Shown here piece after piece: positions 9,468 through 22,750 of a stretch of DNA of 44,526 nt. The notes beneath the pieces are model-generated. The model saw nothing but the letters and a program-made list of their open reading frames with translations. It was not told where the DNA came from and did no database searches. The stretch is from Prochlorococcus sp. AG-363-O16 (lineage in GTDB: Bacteria; Cyanobacteriota; Cyanobacteriia; PCC-6307; Cyanobiaceae). Made by a program: the position numbers and the translations under genes. The stretch spans positions 1 through 44,526 of the forward strand of contig QCGA01000010.1 in assembly GCA_003280095.1 (NCBI GenBank), written 5' to 3'. Numbering within the stretch: the first letter of the stretch is position 1; every line of letters begins with the position of its first letter.

Positions 9468-10217
9468 ATGAATATGTCAAAACAAAACGAATTTAATGAA
9501 CCGGGTCCAGCTTTATGGAATGCGTTGGGATGGGAGCCATCTCCTACACAACTGCAACAATTAATTATGCTTCAGCAACAATTAAGAGAGTGGAACAAAC
9601 GAGTTAACCTAACTCGCTTAATCGAACAAGAGGAATTTTGGATAGGTCAGGTCTTTGACACTATCTGGACAATTAAAAACGAATTAAGAGACCCAGAACA
9701 ACTAATTAAATGCATTGATGTTGGATCTGGGTGTGGTGTCCCAGGTCTCCTGATAGCAATAGCACTACCTTTCAGTCAAATTACATTATTGGATTCAACA
9801 AGGCGAAAAACCCTTGCTTTAGAAGCAATTGCGACAACAATTGGTTTGACTGAACGAATAACTGTAAAGACAGAGAGGGTAGAAATGACTGGACAAAATC
9901 CAGATTCTCGTGGGAAATATCAATTGGCGACTGCACGTGCTGTAGCAAGAGTAGAAGTTCTTGCCGAATACTTAGTTCCATTACTGAATCCCAACGGTGA
10001 GGCACTTCTCTTTCAAGGTCAATGGAATAACTCTGAGGAAAAGGTCTTGAAACAAGCTCTAAGGAAGTTAAATGCTGAGATATGGACTATCAAGTCACAA
10101 CAACTACCAGCCAATAAAGGTATAAGGCATGCAGTACGAATCAGAACCAATGGCAAATGTCCAATTATTTACCCAAGAGGAATAGGTATTCCCAACAAGA
10201 AACCCCTCGGACACTAA
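9468..10217 (+). CDS. rsmG: 16S rRNA (guanine527-N7)-methyltransferase
   Basis: Methylates N7 of G527 in the 530 loop of 16S rRNA. Of the 249 residues, the N-terminal helical part ends in EWNKRVNLTR (41-50), a hallmark of RsmG/GidB. The SAM-binding motif IDVGSGCGVPG follows at 83-93, then LLDSTRRKTLAL for the acidic loop. The start at 9468 has a GAGG element 6 nt upstream; ATG 9474 is an alternative. The stop overlaps the convergent aldo/keto reductase stop by 4 nt. Confidence 0.93.
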   Translation: MNMSKQNEFNEPGPALWNALGWEPSPTQLQQLIMLQQQLREWNKRVNLTRLIEQEEFWIGQVFDTIWTIKNELRDPEQLIKCIDVGSGCGVPGLLIAIALPFSQITLLDSTRRKTLALEAIATTIGLTERITVKTERVEMTGQNPDSRGKYQLATARAVARVEVLAEYLVPLLNPNGEALLFQGQWNNSEEKVLKQALRKLNAEIWTIKSQQLPANKGIRHAVRIRTNGKCPIIYPRGIGIPNKKPLGH

Positions 10218-11422
10218 ATACTTGTCAACCGACGACCAGGTGTACTAGTCAAACGCGAACGAAGTGAGCGGAGCACACCAGGAATCTTGTCTCTCCAAGG
10301 GCTATTAACTAGAACACTACGAAGAGAATCCTCTGTTATCTCTTTATCCAAAAGGTTAGCGTTTGAGCCTGGGAACCAATGCCCTCCATTACCAAGCAAG
10401 TTATACCTTGACTTCGCATAACTCTCCAGATCCCAGGCCTCAACTAAATTATGAAGCCATAACAGTACTGGAATATTTATCTCACCCGGAGTTTCTTGCC
10501 AACTCGGCAATCCCACTTTCCAAGTATCAAACCAAGCATCACCGAGGGAGAACCGTGCCTTTTCTGTCAGTCGTTGACTTACTTTCGAAACTATTTGAGG
10601 CGCTTGGTTCAAAAGACTTAAGGCCTCAAGATGTAATTCAAAATCTTCCGGCTTTGAGGCTCCCACACTAATCGTATGAACACGAGGATCCAATAAACAA
10701 AATAAATCATTGAAAACAATTGGATGCAAAGGGTGACACAAATCAATTAGTTCCTGGGGAGGGGTATGCAAATGTCCTCCTTTATCTGTTGGACTAATTA
10801 TGAAAACTCCCAAATCGTGTCTTGCCGCAGCATCTAGAGCAGGTTCATTATCTTGAAAAATGAAATACCAATGCAAATTTACATAGTCAAAAGCATTTGT
10901 CTCAATTGCTTCAACAATCAATTCAGTAGTTCCATGAGTTGAAAAACCAACATGGCCAATGCGACCTTGATCTTGCCATTTTCGTACAACTTCTAGACAT
11001 CCTCCAGTTCGTAAAGTTTGCTCTAGATGCTTCGGCAAATTAATGCCATGTATTGCCAATAAATCCAATCGCTTACATCTGAGCCGTTCAAAACTCAGTT
11101 CCAACTCGACTTCAAAAGCTCTCGGATCTTCATTAGGTGGAACTTTACTTTGCAAAAGTCTTTCGGAGTCATGGATATTATCTATAGCTACTCCTAATTG
11201 CAATTCAGAAGTACCGTAGTGCCTTGCAGTTTCAATATGATGGAATCCCAACTCTGCTCCTCTATTAACAACAATTTCAACTTTTTCTTGTTCCTCTAAA
11301 CTAATTTTTTCCCAATAAAGATCCTCCCAACTCTTCTGAAAACGCATCCCTCCTAACGACAAAGCTGGCATGTTCAACTCAGTTCTACCGAAGCGCCTAG
11401 TGGGGACAGAGGGAGGATTCAA
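10214..11422 (-). CDS. Aldo/keto reductase family oxidoreductase
   Basis: Putative NAD(P)H-dependent oxidoreductase with a (beta/alpha)8 barrel. The N-terminal FGRTELNMPALSLGG motif and ETARHYGTSE are typical. Of the usual Asp/Tyr/Lys/His tetrad, Tyr69, Lys93 and His125 appear in place, but the Asp position is Glu64. The C-terminal region, about 100 residues beyond the barrel, resembles in length the extension of the COG1453-type subfamily, which often carries an iron-sulfur site; here no CxxCxxC is present. The start is a TTG at 11422, chosen because it keeps the N-terminal strand; ATG 11371 would remove it. It begins 10 nt after the ferredoxin gene and is probably cotranscribed with it. Substrate unknown. 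Confidence 0.8.
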   Translation of the reverse strand: MNPPSVPTRRFGRTELNMPALSLGGMRFQKSWEDLYWEKISLEEQEKVEIVVNRGAELGFHHIETARHYGTSELQLGVAIDNIHDSERLLQSKVPPNEDPRAFEVELELSFERLRCKRLDLLAIHGINLPKHLEQTLRTGGCLEVVRKWQDQGRIGHVGFSTHGTTELIVEAIETNAFDYVNLHWYFIFQDNEPALDAAARHDLGVFIISPTDKGGHLHTPPQELIDLCHPLHPIVFNDLFCLLDPRVHTISVGASKPEDFELHLEALSLLNQAPQIVSKVSQRLTEKARFSLGDAWFDTWKVGLPSWQETPGEINIPVLLWLHNLVEAWDLESYAKSRYNLLGNGGHWFPGSNANLLDKEITEDSLRSVLVNSPWRDKIPGVLRSLRSRLTSTPGRRLTSI

Positions 11423-11432
11423 ATATCTATAT

Positions 11433-11834
11433 TTACTTCGCTCTAGGCCTGATCCTTTTTGATAACTTAGGAAGTCTTCCTAAAGGCTGTAAATCCATTG
11501 ACTCCAAGCGAAGTCTCAAGTTCTCTAACTCTTCAAATCTAACCCAGTGAATACAATTTACTGGGCAAGTATCTATTGCTTCCTGAATTAATTCAGTGCT
11601 ATCTCCATCTTGTCGAAGAGCCCTCGATCTACCTAAAAATTGTTCCAAAACAAAAGTATTTGTTGCGACATTTGCACAATAACGACACCCAATACATGTC
11701 GACTCGTCAACCCAAACAGCCTTTTCCCTAAGCTTGCCTCCAAGGACAGGCTCTCTACCATTCCTGCAAGGATCTAAAGATGCCTTGGCCGAAAAAGCAA
11801 TAGAAGGATCAATCTTTTGATTCAGGGATCCCAC
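11433..11834 (-). CDS. Ferredoxin-like protein with one 4Fe-4S site
   Basis: Small electron-transfer protein of 133 residues. One complete cluster-binding set is visible: CIGCRYC supplies Cys47, Cys50 and Cys53, and the distal TCPVNC supplies Cys90 (followed by Pro), with another Cys94. The segment between them contains a GRSRALRQDGDS stretch, seen in ferredoxin domains of cyanobacteria and plants that are sometimes fused to J-domains. A basic tail of about 35 residues follows. The start is a GTG at 11834 that overlaps the end of ycf35 by 13 nt. It lies between ycf35 and the aldo/keto reductase, so it may donate electrons to one of them; that is inference. Confidence 0.87.
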   Translation of the reverse strand: MGSLNQKIDPSIAFSAKASLDPCRNGREPVLGGKLREKAVWVDESTCIGCRYCANVATNTFVLEQFLGRSRALRQDGDSTELIQEAIDTCPVNCIHWVRFEELENLRLRLESMDLQPLGRLPKLSKRIRPRAK

Positions 11835-12214
11835 CGTGTCACAACTAGCTCAATTGAACCATCGTCATTTTGACTTTGTTGGGCCACCTCAAACCCTTCA
11901 TTAGCACTAGCAGTAAGAACAGTATGCAAAGCATAACGTTGAGTCATTTGAGCCAGGAATCTTTCCACTGGAACTGACTCTTTCCAAAGATCTAAATCAG
12001 TAACCAACTCATATGTATCGTTTTCCTTGTTGAGACGAAAACCTATGTTGGCTCCCTTAGGCAAAGTAAAAGCCATTTCAGCTTCTACTTTCTGTCCTCT
12101 ATATCCGCGAACAAAAAGATCTTCCTCTTGGGAGATGCAACCAAGGTCAAGCAAAGCTTGCAAAAGAGATTCGCGTTTCCGGATTTGGGTTTTAACAGTA
12201 CTGAAATGAGACAT
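11822..12214 (-). CDS. ycf35: Ycf35 / DUF1257 family protein
   Basis: Conserved protein of cyanobacteria and some algal plastids, with no established function. The start MSHFSTVKTQIRKRESLLQA is characteristic of the Ycf35/DUF1257 family, and the 130-residue length fits. No catalytic motif or membrane segment is visible; it looks like a small soluble alpha/beta protein. Its ATG shares one base with the DUF2997 stop (TAATG at 12212-12216) and its own end is overlapped by the ferredoxin start, so the three genes appear translationally coupled. Confidence 0.87.
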   Translation of the reverse strand: MSHFSTVKTQIRKRESLLQALLDLGCISQEEDLFVRGYRGQKVEAEMAFTLPKGANIGFRLNKENDTYELVTDLDLWKESVPVERFLAQMTQRYALHTVLTASANEGFEVAQQSQNDDGSIELVVTRWDP

Positions 12215-12417
12215 TAGAAAATTTCCGCAGGAATTAAGTCATCATTAGGTAGATCACGAAGATAAGCTTTGGCAGCTAGTTCTTTGCGCTCAACCACTCC
12301 GAGTTCCTCTTCAAGGGTCTTCGTCAGTTGAAGACAAGAGTTTCCATTGACGCCTTCAACAGTTTCCTCAACAAGTCCATCTTGTCGAATTCTGAACCGA
12401 AGAGTTCGCTGGGGCAT
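12214..12417 (-). CDS. DUF2997 family small protein
   Basis: 67-residue conserved protein commonly found beside DUF1257/Ycf35 genes. It begins MPQRTLRFRIRQDGLVEE, a two-strand beta element, followed by a Cys-containing GNSCLQLT segment and an acidic helix, as expected for DUF2997. It starts with ATG and ends at the first base of the ycf35 ATG. Function unknown; the tight linkage suggests it works with Ycf35. Confidence 0.82.
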   Translation of the reverse strand: MPQRTLRFRIRQDGLVEETVEGVNGNSCLQLTKTLEEELGVVERKELAAKAYLRDLPNDDLIPAEIF

Positions 12418-12442
12418 TCACCTGAGGCTAGGAGTACCTGAT

Positions 12443-12448
12443 GTTATA
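12443..12448 (-). promoter_or_regulatory. Possible -10 element upstream of DUF2997
   Basis: On the minus strand TATAAC ends about 25 nt before the DUF2997 ATG, inside the 104-nt gap after the HEAT gene. I could not match a good -35 at 16-18 nt, so this is only a weak suggestion that DUF2997-ycf35-ferredoxin-AKR has its own promoter. Confidence 0.3.
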
Positions 12449-12521
12449 GAAGTAACCTTCAGTGAAACGCGTCAGATGTTACAACCTTGTATCTTTAAAG
12501 ACATAGAAATTTACTTTTCAC

Positions 12522-13325
12522 CTAGAGGCCATCCTGCATAAACCTCTTAAGCTTGTCTCTGATCAAAGGGTCATCAAGCTGTTCAAGCGCAACTTTGGCT
12601 TCATCTCTTACAGAGACCTCTGGATCATTAACTAGTACATAGACCAATTGTTCAAGCATCTGCTCTCTTAGAGACTCACATAATTTCTCATAAATCCTTG
12701 TAAGCGCCCAGATACAATTACTTCTCACCCCAGGCTCACAATCAATTCTCAAACTAATTAGCAGCTGATTGGCAGCGAGATCAGCTCTCTCAGAAGAAGT
12801 CCCTCCTGCTTCCGCAAGAGAACCAGAAGCCCACAAACGCACAGCAGCTATATCAGTTTGCAGAGCTTTAATAAGAGGATTTAAGACTGAAGCATCTCCA
12901 TAATTTCCTAAACTCCAAGCAGTAGCTTTTCGAACATAAGCATTGCTATCGGTTTCCAAAATCTGAACAAGCAAACCAACAGCTGATGGACAAGGGTTCC
13001 TCCCTAATGCATAAACAGCACTCATTCGCTCAACTGGGCAAGGTTCTTTTAAAAGAGGGATTAATAATGGGAGCGCGCGAGGATCCCTATGTTCACAGAA
13101 AATGCGCAACCCTTGCAGACGCTCTTCATGCCCCTGCTTTAACCATTGCAATCCACGTTCACATTCCTTGGCTATCTCAAGAGCATCGGCATTAAATTTC
13201 TCATCATCAATCTCATCCAAGGGGTCACCAAGGAGCTCTTCCGAGAGCTCCTTGGCTAGCACATCAGGATCTATAGCCAATTGAGACAGACCTGTTTCAG
13301 AAAATTGACCCGAATCATCCTTCAT
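12522..13325 (-). CDS. HEAT-repeat protein
   Basis: All-helical scaffold protein built from HEAT/PBS-lyase-type repeats. Repeats are visible in the middle and C-terminal parts, each with a YALGR, WSLGNYG, WASGSLAEAG or WALTRI type helix-turn core and alternating Pro-Leu-Ile helices. The first 60-70 residues are acidic and not repeated. The open frame begins at a TTG at 13352, but the first ATG is at 13325 (MKDDSGQ), which I prefer. Some family members are phycobilin lyases or chaperones; nothing here identifies a chromophore role. It is separated from DUF2997 by 104 nt on the same strand. Confidence 0.78.
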   Translation of the reverse strand: MKDDSGQFSETGLSQLAIDPDVLAKELSEELLGDPLDEIDDEKFNADALEIAKECERGLQWLKQGHEERLQGLRIFCEHRDPRALPLLIPLLKEPCPVERMSAVYALGRNPCPSAVGLLVQILETDSNAYVRKATAWSLGNYGDASVLNPLIKALQTDIAAVRLWASGSLAEAGGTSSERADLAANQLLISLRIDCEPGVRSNCIWALTRIYEKLCESLREQMLEQLVYVLVNDPEVSVRDEAKVALEQLDDPLIRDKLKRFMQDGL

Positions 13326-13358
13326 ATAAGAAATACTAAAAACATCATTCAAAAGAAC

Positions 13359-13484
13359 TCAATTCATCAGAGCCGGAGAAAGCATGTCACCCGGCAACCA
13401 TATACGTGCACTGACCGCAACAAAAGCCAAAGCAAACGTTGCAATTATCAGAGCGGGCAAAAGTGTTGATCTAAAAAAACCCAA
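13359..13484 (-). CDS. Putative small single-span membrane protein, start codon uncertain
   Basis: An open frame of 47 codons runs from just after an in-frame TAG (13503-13505) to a TGA at 13359-13361, 33 nt before the HEAT ATG. The peptide has a basic residue near the N-terminus (FFRSTLLP), one clear membrane span of about 20 residues (LPALIIATFALAFVAVSARI) and a short WLPGDM tail, a plausible small membrane protein. There is no ATG or GTG. The first usable start is the TTG at 13484, although an AGGAG element lies 15 nt upstream of it, further than usual; ATT codons at 13496 and 13487 are the alternatives. It fills the gap between the symporter and the HEAT gene on the same strand. I do not recognise the family. 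Confidence 0.45.
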   Translation of the reverse strand: MGFFRSTLLPALIIATFALAFVAVSARIWLPGDMLSPALMN

Positions 13485-13534
13485 AATTGCAAAAATTTTC
13501 TCCTATTCTGATACAAATAGACCTCTATTGTCAG

Positions 13535-15292
13535 CTAAGTAGTCCTTTGGCTGCGAAAACTTCGAGATAAAAACACTAAGCAAACTGAAGCAACCGCCAG
13601 TCCTAACCATCCTTGTAGCGTCTGATGCAATAAAAAAGCTCCACTTCCCAAAAGGAATCCATAGAGGACTAGCGAACCAAGGACAAATCTCCACAACAAT
13701 GTGCTGAGAGAATTGACTGGTTCAACACCAAATCGATTTCGCAAGTCGCTCCACCCTGGACCTGGAGGACGGACTTTTCGAACAAAACGTTCCAAAACCT
13801 CGAAAGATTCTGGGGGAGTGCGAAGCAAAACAAAAAGCCATACCATGGCAGTAATCCCTGTTGTGACAATTAGCTTCAAGCCATAATCATTAATTCGGAC
13901 TATTGGAACAACAGAGGTAGTAAATCCAATCAAACACCCACAAACCATTGCTGAGAGCTCTGCCGCAGCATTAACCCTCCACCAAAACCATCTGAGCAGC
14001 AAAACAACACCTGGACCAGTGCCTATCGCAATCACAAGCCGAAAAACCGCTCCAATACTCTCATTCAAAAACGCTGTAATAACGCCTAGCAATAACAGCA
14101 AGAGACTTGCTAACTGGCCAATTAAAAGTAATTCATTCCTACCAGCACCTGGTCGGAAAAACCTTTGGTATAAATCATGAGTTAAATAACTTGCACCCCA
14201 ATTGACGGCAGTACTCACTGTACTCATAAATGCCGCCACTAAAGAGATAACTACTAAGCCAAGTGCAACCGGTGGGAGATAAGTAACTGCAAGTATTGGA
14301 TAACTTAATTCCCAATCTTGTTGAGCAGGTAATAAAACCAAGCCTGCCAACGCGACTAAGATCCACAACCAACTACGCAACAAATAATTAACGACAAGAA
14401 AAACCCCTCCAGCAAGTTGAGACTGCTGTTCATTCTTGGTGGCCAACATCCGCTGGATAAATTCTCCCCCGCCATCACTACGTCGAAAACTCCACCACTG
14501 GAGAGAAATAAATGCTGAAAAAGTAGTAACACTAATACCGGCCGTGTCGATCCATTCCAAACGACTACCTTCGAACTTCCACGGAAAGAAAGAAAGCAAC
14601 TCAGGGCGATCAAGATCATGGAGACTTACCAACAATGTCTCCATCCCACCTGCTGCATGTACAGCAACTAGTGCAACAGCAAGGGCTCCTAAAAGCGCCA
14701 AAACTAATTGCAGTAAATCGGTTGTTACAACAGCCCAAAGCCCTCCAAAAACTGTATAAAAAAGAACAAAAAGAGCAACAAGCGCTAACAAAATCATCGA
14801 ATCAGTAAGCCCAGCAAAAACAGGACGTCCCTCCACTATCCCTAATGCCTCAACGACTTTACGAAAAGCTAAAAATGCGTAGCCAATGCCAATACAATTA
14901 ATAGGGATCGCCAATAGAAAAGCCTTAGTTCCTCGTAACCAAGCAGCAGGTTTACCTCCATAACGAAGTTCTGTAAAAGCCGCATCAGTGATAACACCAC
15001 TTCTCCTCCAAAGTGGAGCAAAGACTAATGCCATAGCTACGTGTGCAAGTCCAAAACTCCACCATTCCCAATTCCCCGACAGGCCCCTTGTCCCAACAAG
15101 TCCAGCAACATATAAAGGTGTATCAATTGAAAAAGTTGTGGCTGCCATGGACGCACCAGCCAGCCAACCAGTCAAACGACGACCTGCTACGAAATAATCT
15201 TCGTTACTTCTATTTCGAGAAGAGAGGCATGTACCAATAACCAAAGTAATCAACAAATAACTGGCGAGAAGAATCCAGTCAATTAAAGCCAT
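13535..15292 (-). CDS. Sodium:solute symporter (SSS family)
   Basis: Integral membrane transporter that probably couples uptake of a small organic solute to sodium entry. From the ATG at 15292 it has 585 residues, with about 13-14 hydrophobic spans spread evenly, which is normal for the PutP/SSS family. The N-terminal RSNEDYFVAGRRLTGWLAGASMAAT segment, with its Gly/Ala/Ser-rich helix, is a family hallmark, as is the mid-protein AAFMSTVSTAVNWGASYLTHDLY region that lines the sodium site. A TTG two codons upstream is a less likely start. Substrate cannot be predicted. The next gene upstream is rlmN, 52 nt away. Confidence 0.87.
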   Translation of the reverse strand: MALIDWILLASYLLITLVIGTCLSSRNRSNEDYFVAGRRLTGWLAGASMAATTFSIDTPLYVAGLVGTRGLSGNWEWWSFGLAHVAMALVFAPLWRRSGVITDAAFTELRYGGKPAAWLRGTKAFLLAIPINCIGIGYAFLAFRKVVEALGIVEGRPVFAGLTDSMILLALVALFVLFYTVFGGLWAVVTTDLLQLVLALLGALAVALVAVHAAGGMETLLVSLHDLDRPELLSFFPWKFEGSRLEWIDTAGISVTTFSAFISLQWWSFRRSDGGGEFIQRMLATKNEQQSQLAGGVFLVVNYLLRSWLWILVALAGLVLLPAQQDWELSYPILAVTYLPPVALGLVVISLVAAFMSTVSTAVNWGASYLTHDLYQRFFRPGAGRNELLLIGQLASLLLLLLGVITAFLNESIGAVFRLVIAIGTGPGVVLLLRWFWWRVNAAAELSAMVCGCLIGFTTSVVPIVRINDYGLKLIVTTGITAMVWLFVLLRTPPESFEVLERFVRKVRPPGPGWSDLRNRFGVEPVNSLSTLLWRFVLGSLVLYGFLLGSGAFLLHQTLQGWLGLAVASVCLVFLSRSFRSQRTT

Positions 15293-15344
15293 ACACAATT
15301 ACTCGATCATGACATTTTGTTCCTTTTAACGATCTTTAGCACCT

Positions 15345-16558
<1,214 letters not shown>

Positions 16559-16596
16559 TTAGCCAGGAACATGTGTAATTAAGCAAGAAAATAATA

Positions 16597-20756
<4,160 letters not shown>

Positions 20757-20791
20757 TTAGTTAAGAGGATTTAGGTAGGTGTTCTTTGCAC

Positions 20792-22696
20792 TCAACCAGT
20801 AGCTACTGCATCAATAATCGTGTGATTCATTACGACCCGACCAACTGTAGTGAGTATGTATCGACTTATTATTCCCCCCTCTTCATCTAAGCGATCTCGC
20901 CTGTATGTCCACTGTTCAATCCTCGTTCCATCACTCATAGTCTCAGACTTAATTGGTTCCTCTAATTCCTCTTCATCATCAACTTGTCCACCAAAGCGAA
21001 CCCAGACCCAATCATGAAGTCGAAGTCTTTTATCTTCAAAAGCATGAATAACATCTTCTAGGCCCGCAAAGGTCTTAGAACGATCACCAAATTCTGGTTG
21101 AGTTTCCCCAGGTTGAAGTGCTGTTAAGTAATAGGATCCAAGCACCATATCTTGAGAAGGAGTAATTATTGGATCACCTGTTGCAGGGGACAAAATGTTA
21201 TTACTTGCCAACATCAACATTCTTGCTTCAGTTTGAGCCTCAATTGCTAGCGGGACATGAACTGCCATTTGGTCACCATCAAAGTCAGCATTAAATGCAG
21301 GACAAACTAGGGGATGCAGTTGGATAGCTCTTCCATCAACTAATTTAGGTTCAAAAGCTTGAATACCTAAACGGTGAAGAGTAGGCGCTCTATTTAAGAG
21401 AATGGGATGGCCTTCAATCACTTCCTGGAGCACCTGCATTACTTCATCATCCGCTCTCTGAATCAATTTCTTTGCTGCTTTTATGTTATTTACGATGTTC
21501 TGCCGAATGAGCCTATGAATAACAAATGGCTGAAATAGTTCTATTGCCATTTCTTTTGGCAAACCACACTGATGCATCTTCAGTTTAGGTCCTACAACTA
21601 TCACGGAACGACCCGAATAATCAACTCTTTTCCCTAAGAGATTCTGTCTAAATCTTCCTTGTTTGCCCTCAATAATATCACTAAGAGACTTAAGAGGTCG
21701 GTTATTTGCACCAACAACTGTTCTGCCTCTACGGCCATTATCAATAAGGGCATCTACAGCTTCCTGAAGCATTCTCTTCTCATTCCGAACAATAATTTCA
21801 GGAGCAAGGATTTCCTGTAAACGGGCCAGACGATTATTGCGATTAATAACTCTCCTATATAAGTCATTTAGGTCAGAAGTGGCGAATCTTCCACCATCAA
21901 GTTGAACCATTGGACGAAGGTCTGGTGGAATAACAGGAATAGCATCTAAAACCATCCACTCCGGCAGTGAATTAGTAGCAATAAAGTTATCTATAACCCT
22001 CAATCTTTTTATTAATTTGGCTCTCTTTTGTCCCTTACTTCCTGAGATATCTTCTCGAAGTTGTTCAGCAACCTCAGCAAGATCTAAATCTTCAAGAAGT
22101 TGTTTTAATGCCTCAGCACCAATTCCCACAACAGGTTCATTTTCAATCGTAGAATCTTCAGCATAGATTTCATCTTCAATCTCTAGCCATTCATCTTCAG
22201 TCAGAAGCTGTTTATACTTAAGGTCCTTATGGTCACCTGTATCAAGAACAACATAACAGTTAAAGTATACAATCTGTTCTACATCCCTTAAAGGCATATC
22301 CAAAAGGATTGCAACATAACTAGGAATACCTTTCAAATACCAAACATGTGAGACTGGGGCCGCTAATTTAATGAAACCCATGCGATGACGTCTAACACGA
22401 CTTTCAGTTACTTCAACACCACAACGCTCACAAACAATCCCTCTATGACGAACTCTTTTATACTTGCCACAATGACATTCCCAGTCTTTTGAAGGACCAA
22501 AAATCTTCTCACAGAACAATCCATCCATTTCAGGCTTAAGTGTGCGGTAATTGATAGTCTCAGGCTTGGTAACTTCTCCAACAACTTGTCCATTGGGTAA
22601 TGTTCGTTGCCCCCACTCCATTACTCGATCAGGAGAAGCAAGAGTTATCTTGACGTAATCAAAATGATTCTCGGTACGAAGGTTGCTGTTAGTCAT
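20792..22696 (-). CDS. rpoC1: RNA polymerase gamma (beta') subunit (RpoC1)
   Basis: N-terminal portion of split beta', 634 residues. The N-terminal zinc site (CHC...CERC around residues 66-85) and the catalytic NADFDGDQM motif with the magnesium-binding aspartates are intact, as are the ALIDNGRRG and [12 protein letters not shown] segments. I use the ATG at 22696 (MTNSNLRT); the frame is open two codons further to a TTG, which is less likely. The split between RpoC1 and RpoC2 is the cyanobacteria/plastid arrangement. It lies 54 nt after rpoB. Confidence 0.97.
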   Translation of the reverse strand: MTNSNLRTENHFDYVKITLASPDRVMEWGQRTLPNGQVVGEVTKPETINYRTLKPEMDGLFCEKIFGPSKDWECHCGKYKRVRHRGIVCERCGVEVTESRVRRHRMGFIKLAAPVSHVWYLKGIPSYVAILLDMPLRDVEQIVYFNCYVVLDTGDHKDLKYKQLLTEDEWLEIEDEIYAEDSTIENEPVVGIGAEALKQLLEDLDLAEVAEQLREDISGSKGQKRAKLIKRLRVIDNFIATNSLPEWMVLDAIPVIPPDLRPMVQLDGGRFATSDLNDLYRRVINRNNRLARLQEILAPEIIVRNEKRMLQEAVDALIDNGRRGRTVVGANNRPLKSLSDIIEGKQGRFRQNLLGKRVDYSGRSVIVVGPKLKMHQCGLPKEMAIELFQPFVIHRLIRQNIVNNIKAAKKLIQRADDEVMQVLQEVIEGHPILLNRAPTLHRLGIQAFEPKLVDGRAIQLHPLVCPAFNADFDGDQMAVHVPLAIEAQTEARMLMLASNNILSPATGDPIITPSQDMVLGSYYLTALQPGETQPEFGDRSKTFAGLEDVIHAFEDKRLRLHDWVWVRFGGQVDDEEELEEPIKSETMSDGTRIEQWTYRRDRLDEEGGIISRYILTTVGRVVMNHTIIDAVATG

Positions 22697-22750
22697 GAAC
22701 AAATCTCAATCAAGTTTGGTAAGGAAAGGTTTTTTTAAAGAGAAAAGCAA

